A DNA stretch of 64,000 nt from an uncultured Rhodocyclaceae bacterium (GCA_907163225.1 OU015322.1:2848060-2912059); one strand, 5' to 3'; shown: positions 33,699 through 42,798, numbered from the stretch's first letter. Program-made: numbers and translations. The notes: generated from the letters alone by a model not told the origin.

Positions 33699-33763
33699 TC
33701 TAACGTTAAAAATCACCGGACTGCGCGGGTTTTTGCGCAGGTCCGGTGGATTGCGATGTTAGA
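33699..33763 (-). other. attC site 2
   Basis: TCTAAC (33699-33704) to GTTAGA (33758-33763), 65 bp, dyad TCACCGGAC/GTCCGGTGG. Confidence 0.87.
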
Positions 33764-34248
33764 CAAAGTTTTATGTAGTAATAAGCAATGGGTAACGAGC
33801 CGCAAAAGATTATGAGCGCGACAATAAATACAGACCATGTTCCAGCTTCCGTGCTGGACACATTGAGAGCAGCATCGTTCGGGGAGGCTGGATCAAAATA
33901 AACCTGAATGGTTCTGCCTTCCGGGTAAGTGCTGGCGATTCTCTCCGCGTCATTTTTTGATCTGCATAGGTTGTCGCCAAACTTTATGCGTCGAGCTAGA
34001 TACTCTTGCTGTCCGACCGTGTACCGATAGCGTACATCCGGCAAGTAAGACGCCAAGTTTTTGCACCCACGTTGTACTTGAGAAGAAACAACCACGCCAT
34101 CCGTGACAGGCCATGAAGAGGAAGCCGATGCCTTGGCGAAATCGTTAACTGATGAAGTAAGTGCCCAAAGCGAAAACAATGTTGTGAAAGAAAAAAGCGT
34201 CGCAACAACGATGCTTAGGCCTCTGCCTCGGGGAGTAGATGGCGGCAT
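33706..34248 (-). CDS. DUF3592 membrane protein, cassette-borne
   Basis: 180-aa protein with two TM helices (IVVATLFSFTTLFSLWAL near the start; WSVFIVALIIFCGSLPIAYY near the end) around an extracytoplasmic DUF3592 domain (SWPVTDGVVVSSQVQ, YRYTVGQQEYLARRIKFGD, YPEGRTIQVYFDPASPNDA). Its last 19 codons run through attC 2, so the C-terminal tail (TGPAQKPAQSGDF) is encoded by the recombination site. Function of the domain is unknown. Confidence 0.85.
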   Translation of the reverse strand: MPPSTPRGRGLSIVVATLFSFTTLFSLWALTSSVNDFAKASASSSWPVTDGVVVSSQVQRGCKNLASYLPDVRYRYTVGQQEYLARRIKFGDNLCRSKNDAERIASTYPEGRTIQVYFDPASPNDAALNVSSTEAGTWSVFIVALIIFCGSLPIAYYYIKLCLTSQSTGPAQKPAQSGDF

Positions 34249-34253
34249 TTATG

Positions 34254-34338
34254 TCTAACGTAGAGCTAACCGGCGCTGCGCGGCTTTATCGCGCAGCGTC
34301 CAGCGACCGAAGGGAGCGAGGTTGAGCGCCATGTTATG
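34254..34338 (-). other. attC site 1 (proximal to attI)
   Basis: TCTAAC (34254-34259) to GTTATG (34333-34338). The right end GTTATGTTTC repeats the cassette start at attI (minus strand from 34922, GTTATGTTTC), which fixes the cassette limits. Confidence 0.9.
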
Positions 34339-34900
34339 TTTCCTGCATGTAAAAGACGCTGTGTTCCCAGTATTTCTTGGGTGGCCTTTTAGCGGATAAC
34401 CACCCCATGCGTTTGAGATACCTTGCGATGAACCAGTTTAGTGAGCCGTGCCCAACGAACAATACAGTGCCGTGACTTGAAGCCAAATTAGCGAGTTGCT
34501 CGGCGCAGTTGTGTGCTCTTGCCTTGGCCGAATTGAAAGACTCTGCGTTGGCTGAATATCCGAGCGCCCAGGCAAGCCGAAAAAATACCAACCACGCTTG
34601 CAACGAGAGGGTTGGGAAACGCCACGCAGCGTGAGGCATATCCATTTCTCGGAACATGTGGGAATAGGCTCCTACACGCTCAACCCCAAGGGCATTTGCA
34701 GATTCCAAAGAGCGCGGAAGATTGCTGCACACAGTGAAAGCACATTGGCTGGCTTGCGCAACAGCTTCTTGCGTGGGCAGACACTCGGTATCGATACCGG
34801 CAGCGTTGTACTGTTCAACCCAAACGCCAAACTCTGCCGCATTCAATCGGCGGCGCGTGTCGATCTTGGGTTTGCCATGGCGCATCAGGACGATTTGCAA
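34334..34900 (-). CDS. Histidine phosphatase-superfamily protein, first cassette
   Basis: 188-aa protein with the RHG motif at the N-terminus (IVLMRHGKPK) and the second catalytic His in VLFVGHGSLNWFIARYL, plus CSNLPRSLESA with the conserved Arg. Phosphatase or mutase activity is plausible; the substrate is unknown. ATG 34900 is 22 bases inside the cassette with ggagac upstream. Being first after attI it should be best transcribed if an integron Pc promoter exists. Confidence 0.87.
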   Translation of the reverse strand: MQIVLMRHGKPKIDTRRRLNAAEFGVWVEQYNAAGIDTECLPTQEAVAQASQCAFTVCSNLPRSLESANALGVERVGAYSHMFREMDMPHAAWRFPTLSLQAWLVFFRLAWALGYSANAESFNSAKARAHNCAEQLANLASSHGTVLFVGHGSLNWFIARYLKRMGWLSAKRPPKKYWEHSVFYMQET

Positions 34901-34965
34901 CGGAGGTCTCCTGAAACATAACGTTCAGTAGACACCTTCGCAGGTGCCTACTTCCCGCGGAGGTG
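34901..34965 (-). other. attI recombination region
   Basis: The insertion point is the minus-strand G/TTATG at 34917-34922. To its right lies AACGTTCAGTAGACACC and a hairpin CACCTTCGCAGGTG. attI sites have little consensus, so the limits are approximate; the assignment rests on position between intI and the first cassette and on the matching cassette end. Confidence 0.7.
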
Positions 34966-34981
34966 GTGTATAAATAGACAG
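34966..34981 (+). promoter_or_regulatory. LexA-like box upstream of intI
   Basis: GTGT-ATAAATAG-ACAG, one mismatch from CTGT-N8-ACAG, 45 bases before the intI start. SOS control of integrases through such a box is established for several integrons. Confidence 0.55.
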
Positions 34982-35026
34982 ATGGTGTGTTAACATCATG
35001 ATTTTATTGGGCTGAGTTTTTCGGAT

Positions 35027-36007
35027 ATGTCCAGCGTGGATTCTTCTGCACCGCCGCCAAAGCTTCTCGATCAGGTTCGGGACAAGTTACGCGTCAAGCA
35101 TTACAGTATTCGGACTGAAGCGCAATATGTTCAATGGATACGCCGCTTCATCCTTTTTCATGACAAGCGCCATCCGCGAGACATGGGTGGTTCGGAGGTT
35201 GAGGCGTTTTTGACGGATTTGGCGGTGGCTGGGCGGGTGGCGGCGTCGACGCAGAATCAGGCGCTTTCTGCTTTGCTTTTTCTTTACCGCGATGTGCTGG
35301 GGCTTGATCTGCCGTGGCTGGACAAGGTGGTGCGTGCCAAGCAGCCGCAGCGGCTGCCGGTGGTGCTGACCAAATCGGAAATCATGGCTTTGCTGGATCG
35401 GATGAACGGGCTGCACGGCTTGATGGCGCGTCTGCTTTACGGGACGGGCATGCGCCTGATGGAGTGCGTGCGGCTGCGCATCAAGGATGTCGATTTCGAG
35501 CGGACCGAGATTGTCGTGCGCGACGGCAAGGGGGCGAAGGATCGGGTGACCATGCTGCCCCGTTCGCTGGTGGCGCCCTTGCAGGATCATTGGCGCTGGC
35601 GGCGGCAGTGCTACGAGGATGATCTGGCCAGGGGCAAGGCCTCGGTCTATTTGCCTTACGCGCTGGATCGCAAGTACCCGAATGCCGAAACGGATTGGGC
35701 CTGGCAGTATGCTTTCCCGGCGGCCGGGTATTCCATTGACCCGCGCAGCGGCGTCGAGCGTCGGCATCATCTCGATGAAAAGGGTTTGCAGCGGGCGGTG
35801 AAGAGGGCGCTGCAGGCGAGCGGCATTGCCAAGCTGGCGACGCCGCATACCTTCCGCCACTCGTTTGCGACGCATCTGCTGCAATCCGGCTACGACATTC
35901 GCACGGTGCAGGAATTGCTCGGCCACGCCGATGTGGCGACGACGATGATCTACACCCATGTGCTGAACCGGGGCGGGCGCGGTGTGACCAGCCCGCTGGA
36001 TAATTGA
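35027..36007 (+). CDS. intI: Integron integrase (tyrosine recombinase)
   Basis: IntI-family site-specific recombinase (326 aa). N-terminal SAM-like DNA-binding domain (about 15-100; [19 protein letters not shown]), catalytic domain with Arg in [30 protein letters not shown] (His-x2-Arg), His in LGHADVATT and nucleophile Tyr in TTMIYTHVL. The integron-specific insert is present ([29 protein letters not shown]), which separates it from XerC/D. All catalytic residues are intact. The cassette array lies on the opposite strand. Confidence 0.97.
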   Translation: MSSVDSSAPPPKLLDQVRDKLRVKHYSIRTEAQYVQWIRRFILFHDKRHPRDMGGSEVEAFLTDLAVAGRVAASTQNQALSALLFLYRDVLGLDLPWLDKVVRAKQPQRLPVVLTKSEIMALLDRMNGLHGLMARLLYGTGMRLMECVRLRIKDVDFERTEIVVRDGKGAKDRVTMLPRSLVAPLQDHWRWRRQCYEDDLARGKASVYLPYALDRKYPNAETDWAWQYAFPAAGYSIDPRSGVERRHHLDEKGLQRAVKRALQASGIAKLATPHTFRHSFATHLLQSGYDIRTVQELLGHADVATTMIYTHVLNRGGRGVTSPLDN

Positions 36008-36014
36008 TTCAACC

Positions 36015-39000
36015 ATGACAAAAAATAGCAACACCCCACGGCGCCCGGCGCCTGATCCCGTTTGCCTGACAGCCGACCTGAAACGCGTGCGCGGCATGCA
36101 GCTTGAGCAGTCACGGTCAACCGGAGAAAAACGCGAAAAATCGATTACCGAGCTGGCAGCCTTGCTGGCCCGCTCGCAGGCGGCGGTGGTCGAGCGTCGC
36201 GGCCGTCTGCCGAAGCCTGAGTTTCAGAGCGATCTGCCGGTCAATGAGCGGCGGGCCGAGATCGCAGAATTGATCGTTAAAAATCAGGTTGTCATTGTCT
36301 GCGGCGAAACTGGCTCGGGCAAGACGACGCAGTTGCCGAAAATCTGCCTCGATCTCGGGCTCGGTGCGCGTGGTCTGATCGGCCACACCCAACCGCGTCG
36401 GCTGGCCGCGCGTTCCGTGGCGACGCGTTTGGCGCAGGAGTTGAAGACGCAGGTTGGCGCCGGTGTCGGCGTCAAGATTCGCTTTCAGGATCGCTCCAGC
36501 CCGGAGAGCTGGGTCAAGCTGATGACCGACGGCATCTTGCTCGCCGAGTCGCAGTCTGACCCGTATTTGAACGCCTACGAGGCGATCATTATCGACGAGG
36601 CGCACGAACGCAGCCTCAATATCGATTTCCTGCTCGGCTACCTCAAGCAGTTGCTGGCCAAGCGGCCGGATTTGAAGGTCATCATCACCTCGGCGACCAT
36701 CGACGCCGACCGCTTTTCGACGCATTTCACGGTCAACGGGAAAAAAGCGCCAATTATCGAAGTCTCCGGCCGGCTCTACCCGGTCGAGGTGCGTTACCGG
36801 CCGGTCGAGGATCTGGAAAAGAAGGACGACGAACGCGACCTCTACGACGCCATCGTCGATGCCGCCGACGAGGTGGCACGGCTGGGCAGCGGCGACATCC
36901 TCGTCTTCCTGCCCGGCGAGCGGGAAATCCGCGAAGCGGCCGAAGCCTTGCGCAAGCACGCCCTGGCTCGCCCCGGCTTGTCGAGCGCCCATGCACCGGA
37001 AATACTGCCGCTTTTCTCGCGCCTGTCGGCGGGTGATCAGGATCGAATTTTCAAGCCCTCGGGCGGTCAGCGGCGCATCGTGCTGGCCACCAATGTGGCC
37101 GAAACCTCGTTGACCGTACCGGGCATTCGTTACGTCATCGACACGGGACTGGCCCGCGTCAAGCGTTATTCCTACCGCAACAAGGTCGAGCAGTTGCAGA
37201 TCGAAAAGGTCTCGCAGGCCGCGGCGCGGCAGCGGGCAGGACGTTGCGGCCGGGTGGCGGCGGGCGTCTGCATCCGGTTGTACGACGAACTCGATTTCAA
37301 CGCGCGGCCGCCGTTTACCGATCCGGAAATCCTGCGTTCCAGCCTGGCCGGCGTCATCCTGCGCATGAAGTCGCTGCGCCTGACCGATGTCGAGAGCTTC
37401 CCGTTCATCGAACCGCCGCCGGCCAAGGCCATCGCCGACGGCTACGCGTTGTTGCAGGAACTCGGTGCGCTCGACGACGACAACGTGCTGACGCCGATTG
37501 GCGCGTCGCTGGCCAAACTGCCGCTTGATCCGCGCATCGGCCGCATGCTCGTCGCCGCCCGCGATCTTGGCTGTCTGAAGGAAGTCATGGTCATCGCCGC
37601 CGGCCTCTCGGCGCAGGATCCGCGCGAACGGCCTCAGGAACGCCAGCAGGCGGCCGACGAAAAGCACAAGCTGTTCGCCGACGAGAAATCCGAATTCCTG
37701 AGCTGGTGGAAACTCTGGAACTGGTTCCAGAACGCCGTCGAACACAAGAAATCGAACAAGCAGTTGGTCGACAACTGCCACGCCCATTTCCTGTCCTACC
37801 TGCGGATGCGTGAATGGCGTGAGGTGCACGGCCAGTTGCATGCCATGGTGACGGAACTGGGCTGGAAGGAAAGCGATCTGCCCGGCACCTATGACGCCAT
37901 TCATCAGGCACTGCTCGCCGGCCTGTTGGGCAATCTCGGCTGCAAGGCCGACGAATCCGGCTTCTACCTCGGCGCCCGTGGCATCCGCTACCTGATCCAC
38001 CCGTCGTCGCCACTGCAAAAGAAGGCAGGCAAGTGGATCATGGCGGCCGAGATCACCGAGACGACGCGCCTCTTCGGCCGCTGCGTCGCCCGCATCGAAC
38101 CGGACTGGCTGGAGAAAGTGGGCGCTCACCTTGTCAAGCGCCAGTACTTCGACGCCCACTGGGAAAAGAAGTCGATGCAGGTCTCGGGCTGGGAGCGGAC
38201 GACGCTCTACGGCGTGGTCATCAACCCGAAACGGCGCATCCATTACGGCCCGATGGCGCCGGCCGAATCGCGCGAAATCTTCATTCGCCAGGGACTGGTC
38301 AGCGAGGAAATCGACGAGGCTTTCGCCAAGCGCTGGCCATTCTTCCAGCACAACCAGAGGCTGATCCGCGAGATCGAACACCTCGAACACAAGCAGCGCC
38401 GGCAGGACGTGCTGGTCGATGACGAGCTGATTTTCGCCTTCTACGACTCGATCATTCCGGAAGGCATTCACAACGGCGCGACCTTCGACCACTGGCGCAA
38501 GGAAGCCGAGCGCGAGACGCCGAAGCTGCTCTACCTGTCGAAAGACGACCTGATGCGCCATTCGGCGGCCGGCGTGACGACCGAGGCCTTCCCGCATCAC
38601 ATCAAGGTCGGCGGCGTTGATTACACGCTGAGCTACCACTTCGAGCCGGGTTCGCCGCGCGACGGCGTGACGCTGACCCTGCCGCTCGCCCAACTCAACC
38701 AGATTCCCGTGCTGCGCATGGAATGGCTGGTGCCCGGGCTGCTCAAGGAAAAGCTCGTTCAGCTCATCAAGACGCTGCCGCAGAAGATTCGGGCGAAAGT
38801 GGTGCCGGTGCCCGAATTTGTCGAAGAATTCCTGTCGACCGTGGCAGGCAACCAAGCGGGTGCAGATCGGAAGATGAATCAGGGCCTGATCACGCCGCTG
38901 ATCGATCACATCCTCGAAGCGCGCGGCCTCAATGCGCGCGGCTGGGCTGTGACGCCGGACTCATTCCGGCCCGATGCGCTGCCTTTGCATTTCTCGATGA

Positions 39001-39983
39001 ACTACAAGCTGATCGACGAGCATGGCCGCCAGCTTGACATGAACCGCAGCCTCGTCGCCCTGCGCGCCGAGTGGGGCAAGCAGGCCAAGGACGAATTCGC
39101 CGAACTGCACGAAACGCCATCCGAATTCACCAATCTGACCGACTGGACTTTCGGCGAGTTGCCGGAGCTGATGGAAGTCCCCGTCGCCGGCCAGACCGTG
39201 CTCGGCTACCCGGGCCTGACCGACGACGGTGAGAGCGTCAGCCTCAAGGTTTTCGATTCCGCCGAGGAAGCCGCCGCCGCCCATCGCGCCGGCTTGCTCC
39301 GCCTGTTCATGCTGCAGTTCCGCGATCAGGTGAAGTATTTCGACAAGAACATCCCCGGCCTGAGCCAGATGGCCATGCAGTACATGGCGCTGGGCAGCAC
39401 CGACGACCTCAAGAACCAGATCGTCGCCCTGACTTTCGAGCGCGCCTGCCTGACCGAACCGCTGCCGACGACGCCGACCGCCTTCAAGAGTCGTTGCGGC
39501 GACAGCAAGGCGCGGCTTGGGCTGATCATGCAGGAAGTCTGCCGGCTGGTCGGCACCGTGCTCACAGAATGGCAGGCCGTTATCAAGAAGCTGCCGGCCT
39601 TCAAGGCGCATGCCGCGGCGGTGGCCGACATCGAGGCGCAACTGAAGCGCCTGATGGGCAAGAACTTCCTGATCGACACGCCCTTCGAGCGCCTGCAGCA
39701 CTACCCGCGTTACTTCAAGGCGATTGTCGTGCGCCTCGATAAACTGAAAGCCAACCCGGCCCGCGATGCACAGCTGATGGCCGAATACGGCCCGCTATGG
39801 ACCAACTACGAACGCCGCGCCATCCAGCTCGCCAAGCTCGGGGCGCTCGATCCGCAGGTCGAACAGTTCCGCTGGCTGCTGGAGGAATTGCGCGTCGGCC
39901 TCTACGCGCAGGAGTTGCGGACGCCGGTGCCGGTGTCATCGAAGCGCCTGCAAAAACAATGGGAAGGAATCAAGAATGGGTGA
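36015..39983 (+). CDS. hrpA: DEAH-box RNA helicase HrpA
   Basis: Large ATP-dependent RNA helicase (1322 aa). Motif I GETGSGKTTQLPKIC, motif II IDEAHERSLNIDFLL, motif III TSATID, motif VI QRAGRCGR, then HA2 and OB regions and the long DUF3418 C-terminus of bacterial HrpA (with YFDKNIPGL and a C-terminal WLLEELRVGLYAQELRTPVP in part). E. coli HrpA is about 1300 aa. A copy of the CGGTCAAC motif lies near the start (36114) and another at 36730, both in frame. It follows intI by seven bases, but no functional link is implied. Confidence 0.95.
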   Translation: MTKNSNTPRRPAPDPVCLTADLKRVRGMQLEQSRSTGEKREKSITELAALLARSQAAVVERRGRLPKPEFQSDLPVNERRAEIAELIVKNQVVIVCGETGSGKTTQLPKICLDLGLGARGLIGHTQPRRLAARSVATRLAQELKTQVGAGVGVKIRFQDRSSPESWVKLMTDGILLAESQSDPYLNAYEAIIIDEAHERSLNIDFLLGYLKQLLAKRPDLKVIITSATIDADRFSTHFTVNGKKAPIIEVSGRLYPVEVRYRPVEDLEKKDDERDLYDAIVDAADEVARLGSGDILVFLPGEREIREAAEALRKHALARPGLSSAHAPEILPLFSRLSAGDQDRIFKPSGGQRRIVLATNVAETSLTVPGIRYVIDTGLARVKRYSYRNKVEQLQIEKVSQAAARQRAGRCGRVAAGVCIRLYDELDFNARPPFTDPEILRSSLAGVILRMKSLRLTDVESFPFIEPPPAKAIADGYALLQELGALDDDNVLTPIGASLAKLPLDPRIGRMLVAARDLGCLKEVMVIAAGLSAQDPRERPQERQQAADEKHKLFADEKSEFLSWWKLWNWFQNAVEHKKSNKQLVDNCHAHFLSYLRMREWREVHGQLHAMVTELGWKESDLPGTYDAIHQALLAGLLGNLGCKADESGFYLGARGIRYLIHPSSPLQKKAGKWIMAAEITETTRLFGRCVARIEPDWLEKVGAHLVKRQYFDAHWEKKSMQVSGWERTTLYGVVINPKRRIHYGPMAPAESREIFIRQGLVSEEIDEAFAKRWPFFQHNQRLIREIEHLEHKQRRQDVLVDDELIFAFYDSIIPEGIHNGATFDHWRKEAERETPKLLYLSKDDLMRHSAAGVTTEAFPHHIKVGGVDYTLSYHFEPGSPRDGVTLTLPLAQLNQIPVLRMEWLVPGLLKEKLVQLIKTLPQKIRAKVVPVPEFVEEFLSTVAGNQAGADRKMNQGLITPLIDHILEARGLNARGWAVTPDSFRPDALPLHFSMNYKLIDEHGRQLDMNRSLVALRAEWGKQAKDEFAELHETPSEFTNLTDWTFGELPELMEVPVAGQTVLGYPGLTDDGESVSLKVFDSAEEAAAAHRAGLLRLFMLQFRDQVKYFDKNIPGLSQMAMQYMALGSTDDLKNQIVALTFERACLTEPLPTTPTAFKSRCGDSKARLGLIMQEVCRLVGTVLTEWQAVIKKLPAFKAHAAAVADIEAQLKRLMGKNFLIDTPFERLQHYPRYFKAIVVRLDKLKANPARDAQLMAEYGPLWTNYERRAIQLAKLGALDPQVEQFRWLLEELRVGLYAQELRTPVPVSSKRLQKQWEGIKNG

Positions 39984-39988
39984 CGAGA

Positions 39989-40723
39989 ATGAATGAAGTC
40001 ATGCTCGCCTTGGCGCGAACCTTCGCCAACCTGAAAAGCGGCAAGGTCTGGCTCTATGTCCTGACGCCGGCGCTGTTCTCGCTTCTGCTGACCATCGCGC
40101 TGGCCATCTGGGGGCTGGGCTGGATGGTGCAGCAAATGATGGACTTCCCCCCGATGACCCTGCTCGTCGGTTGGGGGCTGGTCTGGCTGGCGCACATCCT
40201 GGCCTACCTCGGCGGCTGGATGGCGATCTTCGCCGTCGCCTACCTGACAGCCTCGTTGCTGGCGGCCATCGTCATCATGCCGCTGATGCTCAAGCACCTC
40301 TCGGCGACCGAGTACCGCGATGTGGCGGCGATGGGCAAGGACAGTTTCGTCGCTGCTGCGGTCAACAGCGTTTTTGCCTCAATTTTGTTCATTTTCGGCT
40401 GGCTGATTACCATCCCGCTGTGGCTGATTCCCGGCTTCTCGCTATTGATTCCGCTGCTGCTGATGGGCTGGCTGAATCGTCGGACGTTTGCCTACGACGC
40501 GCTGTCGATGCACGCGACGGCTGGCGAGTGGCAGGAAGTCCGCGCCGGACAAAAGGCGCCGCTGTTCATGCTCGGCCTGACCATGTCCCTGCTCGCTCAC
40601 GTACCCTTTGTCGGGCTGCTGGTACCGGCGCTGGCCGCGCTATCATTTGTTCATTACGGCCTGGAAGCCTTGCGCCGCTCACGCGGCGGGGCGGTCGTCA
40701 CCATCGAGGGAGAGAGACTATGA
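39989..40723 (+). CDS. EI24/CysZ-like membrane protein
   Basis: Inner-membrane protein (244 aa from ATG 39989) with about five hydrophobic segments (VWLYVLTPALFSLLLTIAL; LLVGWGLVWLAHILAYLGGW; MAIFAVAYLTASLLAAIVI; SILFIFGWLITIPLWLIPG; MSLLAHVPFVGLLVPALAA). It fits the EI24-domain group that includes CysZ sulfate permease, but key CysZ residues cannot be verified. A longer frame upstream overlaps hrpA and is not favoured. Its stop overlaps the next start (ATGA). Confidence 0.82.
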   Translation: MNEVMLALARTFANLKSGKVWLYVLTPALFSLLLTIALAIWGLGWMVQQMMDFPPMTLLVGWGLVWLAHILAYLGGWMAIFAVAYLTASLLAAIVIMPLMLKHLSATEYRDVAAMGKDSFVAAAVNSVFASILFIFGWLITIPLWLIPGFSLLIPLLLMGWLNRRTFAYDALSMHATAGEWQEVRAGQKAPLFMLGLTMSLLAHVPFVGLLVPALAALSFVHYGLEALRRSRGGAVVTIEGERL

Positions 40724-41484
40724 GCCGTACCTTTGGCGCCGTCATCATTGGCGACGAAATTTTGTCGGGCAAACGGCAGGACAAGCATTTCGCCAAAATT
40801 GCCGAGCTGCTGGCCGCGCGCGGTCTGCGCCTGAGCTGGGTCGAATATCTGGCGGACGACCGCGAGCGCCTCGCCGCCACCTTCAGGCGCACGATGGCGG
40901 CTGGTGACGTGGTGTTTTCCTGTGGCGGTATCGGCAACACGCCGGACGACCACACGCGGCAGGCCGTGGCGGCGGCGCTCGGCGTCGGGCTGGAACTGCA
41001 TGCCGAGGCCTTCGAGGAGTTGAAAATTCGCTTCGCCGGAGAGGAAATCACAGACCAGCGCAAACTGCTGGTGACCTTTCCGGCCGGGGTGCGGATGCTG
41101 CCCAACCCCTTCAACCGGATCGCAGGCTTCATGGCCAACGACCATTATTTCGTGCCCGGTTTTCCCCAGATGGCTCACCCGATGATCGAGTGGGCGCTCG
41201 AGAGCTTTTACCGCGACCAATTCCAGCCGGTCGCCGGTACGGTCGAAAAGGCTTTCCTGCTGACTGGCCCGACGGCCTATGAAAGCGCGCTGCTCGACCT
41301 CATGGAGCGCATCGTCAAGGATTACCCGACGCTGCGCCTGTTCTCGCTGCCCTCGCTGGTCGGCAAGGAGCGCAAGCATCTGGAGCTCGGTGTCGAAGGT
41401 TCGCCGGAACTGGTCGACAAGGCGATGGAAGAAGTCCGCGTCGAGGTCGAACGCCGGGGAATCCACTGGGTCTGGCGGCCCTGA
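40720..41484 (+). CDS. CinA N-terminal-like molybdopterin-binding-fold protein
   Basis: 254-aa protein of the MoaB/MogA/CinA-N fold: FGAVIIGDEILSGKRQDKHF at the N-terminus, FSCGGIGNTPDDHTRQAVA as the binding loop, and PGFPQMAHPM. The C-terminal deamidase domain of full CinA is absent. The family is often named competence/damage-inducible by homology, but this short form is functionally uncharacterised. Followed by a perfect 36-bp motif and a terminator. Confidence 0.86.
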   Translation: MSRTFGAVIIGDEILSGKRQDKHFAKIAELLAARGLRLSWVEYLADDRERLAATFRRTMAAGDVVFSCGGIGNTPDDHTRQAVAAALGVGLELHAEAFEELKIRFAGEEITDQRKLLVTFPAGVRMLPNPFNRIAGFMANDHYFVPGFPQMAHPMIEWALESFYRDQFQPVAGTVEKAFLLTGPTAYESALLDLMERIVKDYPTLRLFSLPSLVGKERKHLELGVEGSPELVDKAMEEVRVEVERRGIHWVWRP

Positions 41485-41499
41485 GCATTTTTGGCATTC

Positions 41500-41535
41500 C
41501 CACGGTCAACCGGAAAAATTGGCCAAAATTGAAAT
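41500..41535 (+). repeat. 36-bp CGGTCAAC motif, best intergenic copy
   Basis: CCACGGTCAACCGG then aaaaatt, ggcc and aaaattgaaat, between the CinA-like stop and the terminator. The segment AATTGGCCAAAATT is near-palindromic. Confidence 0.9.
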
Positions 41536-41553
41536 CCTGCCAACGGCAGGCGT

Positions 41554-41584
41554 AAAAAAGCCCGCGAATTTCGCGGGCTTTTTT
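41554..41584. terminator. Bidirectional terminator between the CinA-like gene and the phasin gene
   Basis: AAAAAAGCCCGCGAA-ttt-CGCGGGCTTTTTT stem with A and T runs between convergent genes. Confidence 0.92.
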
Positions 41585-41604
41585 GTCAGCGCAGGGCGCT
41601 TGAA

Positions 41605-42177
41605 TTACTTGGCAGCCGTCTTGCGAGCAGCCGCTGTAGCGCTGGTCTTGGCCGGGGCGGCAACCTTGCCGGCAGCAGCCATGTTGGCTTCGGCGATGTC
41701 GGACAGCTGCTTGGCCATGCCGGTCATGTTGTCGAAAGCCTTGGTCGATGCATCAAGCATGGACTGCATGGTGGCGGCGAAAACGTCACCACCGACCGGT
41801 GCAGAGGTCTTGGCCTTTGCGACAGCGCTGTTGATGTTCTTGGTGAAGCTGCCGTACTGGTTTTCCATGACAGCAGTGACTTCCTTCTGCATCTCGGCAA
41901 CCAGTTCATAGACGCTGCGCGAGTAGTCCATCCACTTGGCGGCGTTCGGCTGGGCCAGTTCGGCGTTCAGCTTGGCGACGGCGTTGGCATCCTTGGCGCT
42001 CAACACTTGCTGGGTGCTCGCCAGCGTGTTGTTGAAAAACTCGCGGGAAGCGGCCATGTTCAGGGCGGTCAGGCGCTCGACGCCGTCGAAGGCGGTACGC
42101 AGCAGGGTCGTCATGACTTCGGCGTTGGCTTTTTGGGCAGCGGTCAGTTGTTCAAAGTTCGGGTTGCTCATCATCAT
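41605..42177 (-). CDS. phaP: Phasin-family PHA granule protein
   Basis: Phasin (about 188-190 aa) coating polyhydroxyalkanoate granules. PF09361-type core: FEQLTAAQKANAEVMTTLL, DGVERLTALNMAASREFF and YSRSVYELVAEMQKEV, with an Ala/Lys-rich C-terminus (AAPAKTSATAAARKTAAK). Three consecutive ATG codons lie at the start; the third (MSNPNFEQ) fits relatives best. It lies downstream of a paralogue and is probably co-transcribed with it; the stop is just inside the shared terminator. Confidence 0.93.
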   Translation of the reverse strand: MMMSNPNFEQLTAAQKANAEVMTTLLRTAFDGVERLTALNMAASREFFNNTLASTQQVLSAKDANAVAKLNAELAQPNAAKWMDYSRSVYELVAEMQKEVTAVMENQYGSFTKNINSAVAKAKTSAPVGGDVFAATMQSMLDASTKAFDNMTGMAKQLSDIAEANMAAAGKVAAPAKTSATAAARKTAAK

Positions 42178-42243
42178 CTCCAGGTTTGTTTGCGGGTGTG
42201 GATGAAACTTGCCCCCGACTCAGCGGGGGCATTGTTACAACGA

Positions 42244-42798
42244 TTACTTCTTTTTGGCAGCAGCGGTCGTGGCGCTGACGGCCTTGACGGTAGCGTTGGT
42301 TGCGGCAGCGACGTTGGCTTCGGTAATCTCGGCAACCTGCTTGGCAGCCTTGTTCATGTTGTCGAAAGCGGAGGTGGCAGCAGCGACAGCAGACTTGACG
42401 GCAGCAACAGCCACGTCAGAGCCGGCCGGGGCAGACTGGGCTGCCTTGTCGAGCAGGCTGGCAACGGTCTTCTGGAAATCGCCGAACTGGCCTTCAACCA
42501 TCTTGGACAGTTCTTCCTGGGTCTGGGCCGAAATTTCATACACGGAACGCGAGTAGGCAACAGCTTTCTCGACATTCGGCTGGGCCAGCGAAGCCTGGAT
42601 GGAGAGGGCTTCCTGAACATCCTTGGCACCCATCAGCGCCTTGGCGCCGGAGACGGAATCTTCAATGACTGAACGGGCGGTGTTCAGGTTCAGGGCAGCG
42701 ATGCGCTCGGCCGAAGCCAGGGCGGTGTTGGCCAGGGACAGCAGGGAATCAACGGTTGCCTTGTTGGCAGAAGCGAATTGCTCAGGGGTCTTGAACAT
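42244..42798 (-). CDS. phaP: Phasin-family PHA granule protein (paralogue)
   Basis: Phasin of 184 aa from ATG 42798 (MFKTPEQFASANKATVDSLL), with the same core (ERIAALNLNTARSVIEDS, YSRSVYEISAQTQEEL) and a Lys-rich C-terminus. A longer upstream reading frame is not supported: the region contains the promoter. A strong sigma-70 promoter with two TGC-N3-GCA dyads precedes it, so expression is probably high and PHA-responsive. Two adjacent, divergent phasins suggest granule-surface specialisation. Confidence 0.93.
   Translation of the reverse strand: MFKTPEQFASANKATVDSLLSLANTALASAERIAALNLNTARSVIEDSVSGAKALMGAKDVQEALSIQASLAQPNVEKAVAYSRSVYEISAQTQEELSKMVEGQFGDFQKTVASLLDKAAQSAPAGSDVAVAAVKSAVAAATSAFDNMNKAAKQVAEITEANVAAATNATVKAVSATTAAAKKK

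Larger units (their letters stand above)
30555..36007 (-). mobile_element. Chromosomal integron: intI, attI, ten attC sites and ten cassettes
   Basis: The integrase gene (35027-36007, plus strand) is divergent from a cassette array on the minus strand that starts at attI near 34922 and runs to 30555. Ten sites with the R''..R' form of attC (RYYYAAC ... GTTRRRY, imperfect dyad between) bound the cassettes: histidine phosphatase, DUF3592 protein, lipoprotein, 313-bp unit, tautomerase, two 313-bp units, VOC protein, 313-bp unit, membrane protein. The attC sites are similar to one another (GGCGCTGCGCGG ... GCGCAGCGTCCAGCG in most), as expected of a sedentary chromosomal integron. Confidence 0.92.

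Noticed and set aside
36117-38909. Long open frame (930 codons) antisense to hrpA
   Set aside because: It mirrors hrpA, a clear helicase with all motifs; GC-rich genes often leave the opposite strand open. No domain or ribosome-binding site supports it.
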